Assembly (NCBI GenBank): GCA_934271365.1
Contig: CAKQRI010000001.1
Coordinates: forward strand, 160,910-224,909
DNA: 64,000 bases
Direction: 5' to 3'
Origin: an uncultured Spirochaetales bacterium
Lineage (GTDB): Bacteria > Spirochaetota > Spirochaetia > Sphaerochaetales > Sphaerochaetaceae
Position 1 is the stretch's first letter, and the number at the start of each line of letters is the position of its first letter. This document shows positions 34,911 to 43,315 of the stretch, piece by piece. The notes beneath the pieces are model-generated. The model was not told where the DNA came from. It was given only the letters and a program-made list of their open reading frames with translations, and did not search any database. The position numbers were made by a program, and so were the translations under genes.

Positions 34911-36044
34911 ATGAAGAAAGCAGGTGTGGCGGGTTCTGTCTGCCTTGATATCAATCCTGTATTCAGAGCCGGAGGCAAGGTCTGGCTAGAAGAGGGAAAG
35001 CAGACAGATCTTGATGATATTCGCATCACTTTAGGTGGATGTGTAGGAAACACCGGACTTGCTTTATCACGCTTAGGGCTTCCTGTTAAGGTATTCTGCA
35101 AGGTCGGTGATGATAAGCTTGGATTGCTTGTGGAGGAAATGCTCGATAACAGCGGCATAGATGCTGTGATAGAGCATACAGAAGACAAGAGCTCTGCTTC
35201 GATAATAATCTCACCTCCAGACAAGGACCGTACAATACTCCATAAGAGCGGGGCCTCTCAGACCATTTCCGCAGATGATATTCCAGATGGCTTTCTTGAT
35301 GATATAAGCCTTTTCCATTTTGGTTATCCACCAAAGATGAAGAATCTATGGAAGGATAATGGAAAAGGGATGGCAGAGCTTCTCGGAAGAGTGAAAAGCC
35401 ATGGTGCAGCAACATCTGTTGATATGTGCATGCCGAATATAGGCGATGGAAGCGAGGCTATTTCTTCATTCCTCAAATTCACGGATATATTCCTTCCAAG
35501 CTATGAGGAGATGCTGAGGCTTCTTGATCCTGAGGAATATGAAAGAATCAATAATATTGCTTCAGGCCATAATCTGATTGATTTCATAGATGGGCGGACT
35601 ATATCTGAAATTGCTGATTGGATTCTTGGAAAGGGAGTTCATATAGTCCTGCTGAAACTAGGTAAGAAAGGGCTGTATCTTAGAACAGATGACAAGGCAT
35701 CTGATATCGTAGGTCTTGAGCTTGGAAATGAATGGAATAGCCGAGAATTATGGATTGCTCCAAAATTCATTCCTAATCCGGTATCTACAATAGGTGCTGG
35801 AGATACTGCAATTGCAGGGTTCCTAGCATCTCTTCTTTCTTCATATTCGCCAGAGCTTTCACTTTCAGTGGCTTCATGTACAGCTGCTGTGTGCATAGAG
35901 TCTTCGGATAGAGGGCACAGCATGCCAGCTCTTGGGATGATAAAGAAAATCGCAGAGTGTGAGTATCAGCAGGAGAATCTATCAATAGAAATGCATGGCT
36001 GGCAAAAACGGGAAATGGTCTGCTATGGACCATCTGATAAATAA
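34911..36044 (+). CDS. PfkB-family carbohydrate kinase
   Basis: A 377-residue ribokinase-like sugar kinase. It shows GGCVGNTGLALSRLG near residue 44 (substrate Gly-Gly motif), VCKVGDDKLG-like segment, and the C-terminal anion-hole and catalytic-base motif IGAGDTAIAGF. A GGAGGAG ribosome site precedes the ATG. The substrate is not apparent; the position between a GntR regulator and a beta-xylosidase suggests a pentose or sugar-acid product. The insert at about 200-230 (REYERINNIASGHN-like region) is longer than in ribokinase. Confidence 0.87.
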   Translation: MKKAGVAGSVCLDINPVFRAGGKVWLEEGKQTDLDDIRITLGGCVGNTGLALSRLGLPVKVFCKVGDDKLGLLVEEMLDNSGIDAVIEHTEDKSSASIIISPPDKDRTILHKSGASQTISADDIPDGFLDDISLFHFGYPPKMKNLWKDNGKGMAELLGRVKSHGAATSVDMCMPNIGDGSEAISSFLKFTDIFLPSYEEMLRLLDPEEYERINNIASGHNLIDFIDGRTISEIADWILGKGVHIVLLKLGKKGLYLRTDDKASDIVGLELGNEWNSRELWIAPKFIPNPVSTIGAGDTAIAGFLASLLSSYSPELSLSVASCTAAVCIESSDRGHSMPALGMIKKIAECEYQQENLSIEMHGWQKREMVCYGPSDK

Positions 36045-36058
36045 TAGGAGAAGTCAAT

Positions 36059-37621
36059 ATGAAGCTTAAGAATCCTCTGCTTCCAGGAATGTATCCTGAT
36101 CCTTCCGTATGCAGAAAGGGTGATGATTATTACATGATTACATCGTCCTTTGAATATTTTCCGGGAATTCCAATATTTCATTCGAAGGATTTTGTTCACT
36201 GGCATCAGATATCTCATGTCCTAACAAGACCAGAGCAGCTTAATCTTGATGGACTGAAGGCTTCTAAGGGGATTTACGCATCTACAATCAGATACAAAGA
36301 GGATGAAGACCTTTTTTATGTTGTAACGACATTGGTAAGAGAGCCCTTTTATTATGGAAATCTCAATTTCTATGTGACTGCAAAAAATCCAGAAGGGCCA
36401 TGGTCTGATCCAATAGAGATAAAAGGGGCAGAGAGCATTGATCCAACTCTGATATTTGATAATGGAAAGACATATTATCTAGGAAATCTGAGACCATACC
36501 CAGAAGAGCCAATCAGAGAGGAGCGCTGGATCTGGCTACAGGAGATGGATCCTGAGACGAATACTCTTATAGGTGAGCGTAGAATACTGAGAGATAGAGG
36601 TGCTAATGATGGAGCGGATGCACCAGAAGGACCTCATTTATATCACATAGGTGAATATTATTACCTTATGATTGCTGAAGGTGGCACAAATCTGAATCAT
36701 TCTGAGACTGTATTCAGAAGCAAGGATATATGGGGACCATATGAGCCTAATCCAAGAAATCCACTGATTACACATAGAAATCTTTCAAGAAAGCATCCTA
36801 TAAATTCTACAGGGCATGCAGATATCATACAGTTATCTAATGGTGAGTGGTGGGCGGTACTTCTTGCTTCACGTTTAGATGGCGGCACATATAGAGTTCT
36901 TGGAAGAGAAACATTTGCGGTTCCTGTGATATGGGAAGAAGACTGGCCTGTCTTCAGCCCCGATACAGGACATGTTGAATTTGAGTTTGAAGCACCGGAT
37001 CTGCCTCTTTGCTATTGGCCTGAAACGCCTAGTGTAGATAACTTTGATCAGAGAGAGCTTCATCTTGAATGGAATTTTCTCAGAACTCCAAGACACAGAA
37101 TATATTCTCTAGATGAAAGACCTGGCTGGCTTAGGCTATATCTACATCCGTCAACAGTCAATGAGCTTTCTAATCCTTCATTTGTTGGGCGTAGGCAACA
37201 GCATGCATCATTTGCAGCAAGAACAGTTATGGAATTCATCCCAGAGAAGAAAGAGAGTGCTGGAATGGTCTTGTTCTTTAACAATAACTATAATTTTCAG
37301 CTTCTTAGAGAAGAAAGTAGAGTTGTTCTTTATAAAACGCAATGCGGGGAAAGGAAGATTGTTGCTGAGCATGGGTATTCAGATAAGAAGATTTATCTGA
37401 AGATCTCAGCAAGAAATGAGGATGTATCCTTCTTCTTTGCAGAGAATTCAGAAAAGTGGATTACTCTTGCAGAGAATCAGGATATCAGGATTCTGAGCAT
37501 GGAAATTGCTGGTGGCTTTACCGGAACTTATATAGCTCTGTATGCAACAGGAAATGGAGAGGAGTCCACATCATTTGCTGATTTTGATTGGTTTGAATAT
37601 CAGCAAGTGGATTTTGATTAG
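36059..37621 (+). CDS. Glycoside hydrolase family 43 beta-xylosidase
   Basis: A 520-residue enzyme without signal peptide, so probably cytoplasmic, acting on imported xylo-oligosaccharides. The five-blade propeller carries the GH43 catalytic residues: Asp14 (MYPDPSV), Asp128 (SIDPTLIF) and Glu190 (DAPEGPHLY). Residues from about 320 form the beta-sandwich accessory domain seen in XynB-type members (PRHRIYSLDERPGWLRLYL). It removes xylose or arabinose from the chain ends. It lies just upstream of the CUT1 importer, which likely brings in its substrate. Confidence 0.92.
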   Translation: MKLKNPLLPGMYPDPSVCRKGDDYYMITSSFEYFPGIPIFHSKDFVHWHQISHVLTRPEQLNLDGLKASKGIYASTIRYKEDEDLFYVVTTLVREPFYYGNLNFYVTAKNPEGPWSDPIEIKGAESIDPTLIFDNGKTYYLGNLRPYPEEPIREERWIWLQEMDPETNTLIGERRILRDRGANDGADAPEGPHLYHIGEYYYLMIAEGGTNLNHSETVFRSKDIWGPYEPNPRNPLITHRNLSRKHPINSTGHADIIQLSNGEWWAVLLASRLDGGTYRVLGRETFAVPVIWEEDWPVFSPDTGHVEFEFEAPDLPLCYWPETPSVDNFDQRELHLEWNFLRTPRHRIYSLDERPGWLRLYLHPSTVNELSNPSFVGRRQQHASFAARTVMEFIPEKKESAGMVLFFNNNYNFQLLREESRVVLYKTQCGERKIVAEHGYSDKKIYLKISARNEDVSFFFAENSEKWITLAENQDIRILSMEIAGGFTGTYIALYATGNGEESTSFADFDWFEYQQVDFD

Positions 37622-37662
37622 ATCAGAAATCAATTGCCATTAGGCATCAAAAGGAGATTTAT

Positions 37663-38958
37663 ATGAAGAAATTAGCAGTTATGCTGATTGTTATGGCAGC
37701 TGTCATGACAATGGTTTTCGCAGGAGGTACATCCGAGTCTGCAAAGGCAGCCGAGCCAAATGGTCCAGTAAAACTCACATGGTGGTGTATTTCATCTCAG
37801 GCTGATTTTTATAAAGCAAGAGCTGAGGAATGGAATAAGCAGAATCCTGATCGTCAGATTGAGCTTGATGCTGTAGGTGTTGGAGGTTCAGACCGTCAGA
37901 CAAAGCTTCTTGTTGCTATTCAGACAGGCAAGGGCGCTCCAGATTTCTGTGATGTCAATGTTACAGCGTTTGGAACATTCTTTGACTATGATGAGGTTCC
38001 TTTTGTGGAGCTTACTGATTTAGTCGCTGAGGACAGAGATAAGTTTGTACAGGCAAAGCTTAATATCTATTCAACAGATGGAAAGCTTTATGGTGCTCCT
38101 TCACAGCTCGGTGGAACTGTTGTTTATTACAATACAGAGATAATGAATGCTGCAGGTGTTGATTACAATGCAATCAGGACATGGAAGGATTATGAAGAAG
38201 CCGGCAAGGTTGTAGCTGCAAAAACAGGTAAGCCTATGACAGTGATTGAAACTACTGATATGGCACCTTTCCAGTCTATGGTTCTTGAAAAGGGCTCTGA
38301 TTTCATTGATGAGAATGGCAATGTAATTCTTGATAGTGATGAGAATATTGCTATCCTTGAATATCTGAAATCATGGGTGGATGAAGGGATTGCATCTCCA
38401 ATGCCTGGTGGCGGAAATGCTTCAGAAGTGTTCTATGAGTTCTTTAATAAGAGTGGCTGCGCTTCAATAATCCTTCCAATGTGGTATATGGATAGGCTTC
38501 AGGCTTATATGCCAGATCTCTTTGGAAAGATTGCTGTAAGGCCAATGCCTCTCTGGGAAGAAGGTGAGAGATGGACAACCGCATGCACTGGAGGTAATGG
38601 TGCTGTTATATCTAACCAGTGCAAGTATCCAGAGCTTGCAAAAGATTTCCTATATTTCTGCAAGATGAGTAAAGATGCACAGCTTCAGTGCTATGAGATG
38701 CTTGGCTATGATCCATATAGAACTGATTGCTGGGATGATGCAAAGCTGCAGATCAATATGCCATATTTCGCCAATGAGAATGTTTTCGCGATTGTTGGTT
38801 CAAGCTTGAAGGCAGCTAATGCTATTAACAACACATCTCTTGTTCCTACAGCATTCAATGAGGTTTCCTCAAAGGTCATGTACAACGTATTTGAGACTAA
38901 GACAATGTCCCCTGCTGAGGCTCTGAAGTCATCTGCTGCAGTTCTCAGAAATAATTAA
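37663..38958 (+). CDS. ABC sugar transporter solute-binding protein (CUT1)
   Basis: A 431-residue binding protein. The signal peptide MKKLAVMLIVMAAVMTMVFA is followed by GGTSES; no lipobox Cys is seen. The mature part (KLTWWCISSQADFYKARAEE) is of the family 1 sugar-binding type. An AAAGGAG ribosome site precedes the ATG. It follows the GH43 gene and precedes two permease genes, so xylo-oligosaccharides or arabinoxylo-oligosaccharides are the likely ligand. Confidence 0.9.
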   Translation: MKKLAVMLIVMAAVMTMVFAGGTSESAKAAEPNGPVKLTWWCISSQADFYKARAEEWNKQNPDRQIELDAVGVGGSDRQTKLLVAIQTGKGAPDFCDVNVTAFGTFFDYDEVPFVELTDLVAEDRDKFVQAKLNIYSTDGKLYGAPSQLGGTVVYYNTEIMNAAGVDYNAIRTWKDYEEAGKVVAAKTGKPMTVIETTDMAPFQSMVLEKGSDFIDENGNVILDSDENIAILEYLKSWVDEGIASPMPGGGNASEVFYEFFNKSGCASIILPMWYMDRLQAYMPDLFGKIAVRPMPLWEEGERWTTACTGGNGAVISNQCKYPELAKDFLYFCKMSKDAQLQCYEMLGYDPYRTDCWDDAKLQINMPYFANENVFAIVGSSLKAANAINNTSLVPTAFNEVSSKVMYNVFETKTMSPAEALKSSAAVLRNN

Positions 38959-39017
38959 AGTTAATTTTCAGCTCTGCATGGCTATGTGCTATGCAGGCTG
39001 ATTTTAAAAGGAAGAAT

Positions 39018-39935
39018 ATGAAAGAAAAAAAGAACAAAGGAATAAAAAAGCTTATAGTGGATCTTCCTTATAACAAGAAAATTGCACCATATATATTCAT
39101 GATTCCATTTATAGTCTCACTATTGGCATTTAATGTTTATCCGTTCTTCTCTTCTTTGATAATGAGCTTTCAGAAGATCCGTGGTTTCGGCTCTGCAGCT
39201 TTTGTCGGATTTGATAACTACAAGAAGCTATTCAATGAATCATTCTATGCTTCTCTTAAGACGACAACACTTACAACTGTCTTCAGCTGTATTGTAACAG
39301 TAGTTGTTCCTCTTGCATTAGCATTGCTTCTCAATGATAAGCAGGTGAAGGGCCGGAATGGATTCAGGGCAATATTCTTTATTCCTGCTCTAGCTTCTAC
39401 TATTGTCGCTGGCATTGTGTTCAGAATGCTATTTGCTGATACTGATACTGCAGCAGTTAATTCTGTATTTATAAAGCTTGGGATTCCCGCTCAGCATTTT
39501 ATGCTGAATTACAGCTGGTCTATTATGCTCATGGTTCTGCTGAAGCTATGGACAAGTACTGGACTGTATATGATTTATTTCTTATCAGGCCTCCAGAATA
39601 TACCAGGCGAGGTATATGAACAGGCAGAAATAGATGGAGCAAATGCTCCTCAGCGCCTTTTCGGTATTACAATACCTCTTCTTCGTCCGACTATTGTATA
39701 TGTGCTTACGATGCTGATTGTGGAAGGCTACAGAATATTCGGCGAAAGCTATGTCTTCTGGAAGGAATCAACTCCTGGGGATATAGGTCTTACAATTGTG
39801 CGATATCTTTACCAGCAGGCTTTCACATATGGAAATCTTGGATTTGGTTCAGCTATAGGATTTGTTCTTCTTGCCATTGTGCTTCTGATCAATCTTGCTC
39901 AGATGAAGCTTCTCGGCCTGTTTAAGAACGATTGA
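39018..39935 (+). CDS. ABC sugar transporter permease (MalF/UgpA type)
   Basis: A 305-residue permease with six hydrophobic segments and EAA loop YEQAEIDGANAPQRLFGITIPLL. The ATG at 39018 is preferred over 38991 because AAGGAAG precedes it. It forms the inner-membrane channel with the next gene product. An extended cytoplasmic N-terminus of about 25 basic residues comes before the first membrane segment. Confidence 0.9.
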   Translation: MKEKKNKGIKKLIVDLPYNKKIAPYIFMIPFIVSLLAFNVYPFFSSLIMSFQKIRGFGSAAFVGFDNYKKLFNESFYASLKTTTLTTVFSCIVTVVVPLALALLLNDKQVKGRNGFRAIFFIPALASTIVAGIVFRMLFADTDTAAVNSVFIKLGIPAQHFMLNYSWSIMLMVLLKLWTSTGLYMIYFLSGLQNIPGEVYEQAEIDGANAPQRLFGITIPLLRPTIVYVLTMLIVEGYRIFGESYVFWKESTPGDIGLTIVRYLYQQAFTYGNLGFGSAIGFVLLAIVLLINLAQMKLLGLFKND

Positions 39936-39954
39936 AGATGGAGGTATAGCTGTT

Positions 39955-40797
39955 ATGCAGAAAAAGAATCAGATTATATATGCTTCTCTTAAGTATATTG
40001 CACTAGTAATCTTATCATTGATTACGCTTTTTCCAATCTATTTCATGGTTGTATCTTCATTTAAGGATACTCAGGATTTATTCAAAAATGGAATAAAGAT
40101 GGTATTCGAATTTGATAACCTGACTATTGCTAATTATCATTATACCCTTATAGATAAAGGGCAGCTTTACCTTACATGGTATATGAATAGCATAATTGTT
40201 CTTCTTGTCAGTACTGTATGTTCTCTAGGTCTATCTTCGATGAGTGGCTATGCCCTTGGTGTATATAATTTCAAGGGGAAGAACCTCTCGTTCCTGATGA
40301 TGCTTATAGTAATGATGATTCCTCTCGAAATCCTGCTTATACCTCTTTATCGTATGGTTATCGGAATGGGCCTCATTGATACAAAAGCAGGCTCTATCAT
40401 ACCATTTGTTGTTCAGCCAACGGCAATGTTCTTTTTCCAGCAGTACTCAAGAAGTATAGATAAGGGCTATATGGAAGCTGCCAGAGTCGATGGGTGCACA
40501 GAGTTCGGAATATTTGCGCGTATCATGGTGCCAATAATGAAGCCTGCATTCGGAGCAATGACGATACTTCTTGCTCTTAGAAACTGGAATGCGTTTCTAT
40601 GGCCAATGATTGTCTTCTCATCGGAAAGCTCTTATACGCTTCCTGTCGGTCTTGCATCTCTGATCAGCTCATATGGAAATAATTATCAGCTGCTCATACC
40701 TGGTGCTGTACTAGCTCTTCTTCCTCTTGTAATCATATTCCTGATGAATCAGAGCCAGTTTGTGGATGGATTAACCTCAGGAGGCATCAAAGGCTGA
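39955..40797 (+). CDS. ABC sugar transporter permease (MalG/UgpE type)
   Basis: A 280-residue permease with six hydrophobic segments and EAA loop YMEAARVDGCTEFGIFARIMVP. A TGGAGG ribosome site lies 10 bases ahead of the ATG. It completes the importer. As in the 11.9-14.9 kb operon, no ATPase gene follows, so a shared MsmK-type ATPase must be supplied from elsewhere in the genome. Confidence 0.9.
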   Translation: MQKKNQIIYASLKYIALVILSLITLFPIYFMVVSSFKDTQDLFKNGIKMVFEFDNLTIANYHYTLIDKGQLYLTWYMNSIIVLLVSTVCSLGLSSMSGYALGVYNFKGKNLSFLMMLIVMMIPLEILLIPLYRMVIGMGLIDTKAGSIIPFVVQPTAMFFFQQYSRSIDKGYMEAARVDGCTEFGIFARIMVPIMKPAFGAMTILLALRNWNAFLWPMIVFSSESSYTLPVGLASLISSYGNNYQLLIPGAVLALLPLVIIFLMNQSQFVDGLTSGGIKG

Positions 40798-40903
40798 TAT
40801 TATTATGGTCAGGTATGATGAGTTGTTATGCATTAAATTTAAACGAATCAGAGCTTTTATTTTGCGTGTTCTTCTATGATAATCATTATTGAGGTGCTGA
40901 TTT

Positions 40904-41779
40904 ATGGAATATAAGCTGCGTTCATCAGAGCTTGAGGTCAGAGTATCATCTATAGGTTCTGAATTGATAGAGATCAGGCGTAAGGATGGAAGCCTTGTGC
41001 TCTGGAATGGCGATGAGAAGTACTGGAAGAGACACTCTCCCATATTATTTCCTTTTGTAGGTAGACTTGTTGATGGAGCTTATCTCTACAGAGGAAAGAG
41101 CTACCCAATGACTATACATGGATTCATATCTCATCAAGAGTTCTCTGTAATCAAGTCTGATGAGAGCATTCTTCATACAGTATTCTGCTCAACAGAGAAG
41201 ACGAAGGAAATCTATCCTTTTGACTTCTCTTTTGAAGTTGTTTATCAGCTGAAGGAAAATAGGCTTGAGGCATCATTTACTGTAGCAAATAGGGGCGATG
41301 AGCCCATGTTCTATGGTTTTGGTCTTCATCCTGGATTCTGTTTGCCTATGGAGGCTGGTCTGAATTTTGATGACTACTACATAGAGTTCGAGGATCATGG
41401 GGAGATAACGCAGGAAGTGTTCTCCGCATCATGCTTTGATACAGGAAAGGCAGAAGATTCTGCATATTTATATGAAGATAATAAGATCAGGCTTTTCCAC
41501 GGTATGTTTGATAATGACGCAATATGCCTGAAAGATACAGGCAATTCTCTTATTCTGAAGAGCGATAAAGGTAAACGGGCCTTGAAGGTCATTCATGATG
41601 CTCCATATCTAGCATTATGGCATGCAGTCAAGACAGATGCTCCATATATATGCATTGAGCCATGGCATTCTCTTCCTGCAATGGATGGAGAGATGATAGA
41701 TATAGAGACTAAAAAGGACTTCAATAAGCTGCTTCCTGGAAGAAGCCAGGCTTATAAGCTAGGTCTTGAGATAATATAA
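40904..41779 (+). CDS. Aldose 1-epimerase-like protein (YihR/LacX type)
   Basis: A 291-residue protein of the galactose mutarotase-like fold, from the subgroup often called LacX or aldose 1-epimerase family. It shows PILFPFVGRLVDG, MTIHGFISHQEF, GFGLHPGFCLPM with the catalytic-region His, and ICIEPWHSLPA with the Glu. It is distinct from the epimerase at 29.4 kb. It closes the importer operon and may act on released pentoses or on a glycoside. Confidence 0.88.
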   Translation: MEYKLRSSELEVRVSSIGSELIEIRRKDGSLVLWNGDEKYWKRHSPILFPFVGRLVDGAYLYRGKSYPMTIHGFISHQEFSVIKSDESILHTVFCSTEKTKEIYPFDFSFEVVYQLKENRLEASFTVANRGDEPMFYGFGLHPGFCLPMEAGLNFDDYYIEFEDHGEITQEVFSASCFDTGKAEDSAYLYEDNKIRLFHGMFDNDAICLKDTGNSLILKSDKGKRALKVIHDAPYLALWHAVKTDAPYICIEPWHSLPAMDGEMIDIETKKDFNKLLPGRSQAYKLGLEII

Positions 41780-41786
41780 GAGCTTG

Positions 41787-41810
41787 AGAGCTATCTTGTG
41801 TGGTAGCTCT
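41787..41810. terminator. Weak hairpin between convergent genes
   Basis: AGAGCTA (41787-41793) and TAGCTCT (41804-41810) form a seven-pair stem after the epimerase stop, with only a broken T-rich run behind it. Confidence 0.4.
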
Positions 41811-41865
41811 GCCAGCTTCTTTCTTCGCTGTAGAATCTCTCTGCTTTTTCCAATAGTGGATAGTC

Positions 41866-42870
41866 CTAGCATCCCATTCTGGAGACTCTGTAGCCTCCGA
41901 AGCCCAGTTTGAATCTAGAGAGTCCTGACAGTGGATGGTTCAGCTCTCCTGATGGTGCAATGCCGAACATATCATAGGTATTCTCACCAAGAGATCTTGC
42001 TCTCAGCATTGCTTCTTTTTGAAGCATATATGTGCTCATATTCTCTCTTCCATAGCTTGATGATGCACCATATAGATAGCTTGCCATATCATCCGTAACA
42101 GATAAGAACATTGCAGATAGGGCTTCACCTTCCTTCTCTGCAATCAGAAGCTGGATTATTGCGTCGTCTTCCTTGCTTTCAAACAGTGCTTCAAATGATT
42201 CTTCAGAATGATTTCTTATGCCATTCCGTTCAGCTGTTTCCCTGTACAGTGATAAGAATATAGGAAGATCATTTCTTGACCCCTGTCTTACGCTCACGCA
42301 TTTTCTCTCTGCAAGCCTTATATTATATCTGGTCTTGCTTTTCATTTTATCAAGAAGAGACTCTTCATCTTCATCAAGTTCTACAAATGCGGTATGCGAT
42401 GGAAGCATGTTAGTGAATGATGCCCTTATATTATGATTGGCAGTGCTCCAGTTAAGCCTTAGCTCTTCATGCTCCTTAGAGAGTCCATCCTCAGATTTCA
42501 GCCATGGCAGATCATATCTGATCAGTATGCAGTCATTTGGTAGATGACATCTGAGAGCTTCTGAAAGAGATTCAATGAACTCTCCCTGTCTTTCCTCGCA
42601 TGGAGTCAGAAGAGGTTCATATGGAGCATATGCAATGCACTCATCCGGACTTATACTCTTTGTCAGGATGAGTATGTCATCTATAAGATGGGCAGAAGAG
42701 AGAGAATTATCCCTTATATCTTTCTCTCTGACTGTTAAATCAAAAGCTAAAGGCTTGAAGCCTAGTTCATTTTTTACGTCTGACCAAAAAGCTGTCTGCT
42801 GAAGTAGCGGTGTTGAATACAGGTCATGTGTCGCCTTTTGGTGAATCATGATGTCCATAGATAGGACCAT
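41866..42870 (-). CDS. FemAB/FmhX-like aminoacyl- or acyltransferase
   Basis: About 334 residues of the FemABX-like GNAT fold. The second domain is clear: SKTRYNIRLAERKCVSVRQ, LPIFLSLYRETAERNG, a coiled or helical insert, and YDMFGIAPSGELNHPLSGLSRFKLGFGG, a hallmark end of lipid II:glycine glycyltransferase-type proteins. Such enzymes add amino acids to peptidoglycan bridges; some relatives modify other amines. The start is uncertain: ATG codons at 42870, 42858 and 42849 lack a clear ribosome site, while an in-frame extension to 42966 adds a hydrophobic stretch. Confidence 0.82.
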   Translation of the reverse strand: MVLSMDIMIHQKATHDLYSTPLLQQTAFWSDVKNELGFKPLAFDLTVREKDIRDNSLSSAHLIDDILILTKSISPDECIAYAPYEPLLTPCEERQGEFIESLSEALRCHLPNDCILIRYDLPWLKSEDGLSKEHEELRLNWSTANHNIRASFTNMLPSHTAFVELDEDEESLLDKMKSKTRYNIRLAERKCVSVRQGSRNDLPIFLSLYRETAERNGIRNHSEESFEALFESKEDDAIIQLLIAEKEGEALSAMFLSVTDDMASYLYGASSSYGRENMSTYMLQKEAMLRARSLGENTYDMFGIAPSGELNHPLSGLSRFKLGFGGYRVSRMGC

Positions 42871-42966
42871 AGGATATAAAACAGAAAGAATCAATAGAAA
42901 AGGGATAAAATACTGGTTAATAATATGTTTGTAAAAATTTTCACTGCTAATTTTTGAAATAATCAA

Positions 42967-43173
42967 ATTTTAGATTGAGCGTATTATGGTGAATTTCTAA
43001 ATTCAGATAATATTTTTTCTCTTGATTGTAATAGCAGTAAACTTTCTGAAATATCAGAATTCATGCAAAAAAGCTGAATAATCAAAGATCATAATTGAGA
43101 TTTTCATAGTAGCCAGCAATCTGCAAAAATAAGGTTGTGTCTACTTTTATTGACTAGTACAGCAGTTTTTGGG
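42967..43173. other. AT-rich intergenic stretch with a diverged IS-end-like motif
   Basis: No gene is seen. At 43138-43161 TGTCTACTTTTATTGACTAG resembles the 25-bp repeats at 5474 and 9909, with one base missing and a few changes. The stretch leads straight into the iteron array of the ATPase gene. Confidence 0.45.
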
Positions 43174-43180
43174 AAAATCG

Positions 43181-43310
43181 CGGTTTGTGTAGATTTTAGT
43201 CGTTTAAAAAATGCGATTTATGTTGTTTTTGGACACTTATAAAATCGCGATTTATGTAGATTTTTGTATTTTAAAAAATACGATTTATGTTATTATACTA
43301 ATGGATATTG
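43181..43310 (+). repeat. Four 33-bp iterons at the ATPase promoter
   Basis: The core CGATTTATGT (first copy CGGTTTGTGT) recurs at 43181, 43214, 43248 and 43281, spaced 33, 34 and 33 bases. Copies 1 and 3 share GTAGATTTT plus an A-rich tail; copies 2 and 4 share TGTTnTT. The array ends at the start of the ATPase gene, so its last copy must overlap the promoter or the start codons. The spacing is close to three helical turns. Confidence 0.75.
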
Positions 43311-43315
43311 ATAAT

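Noticed and set aside
43181..43310. CRISPR array
   Set aside because: Only four copies of a short 10-base core at 33-bp spacing, with similar rather than unique sequences between them, no cas genes and direct abutment to a gene start. An iteron/operator reading fits better.
43211..43315. N-terminal extension of the DUF4143 ATPase through the iterons
   Set aside because: The extension is simply translated repeat sequence; relatives begin at the MRRKIYDSLLKWK segment.
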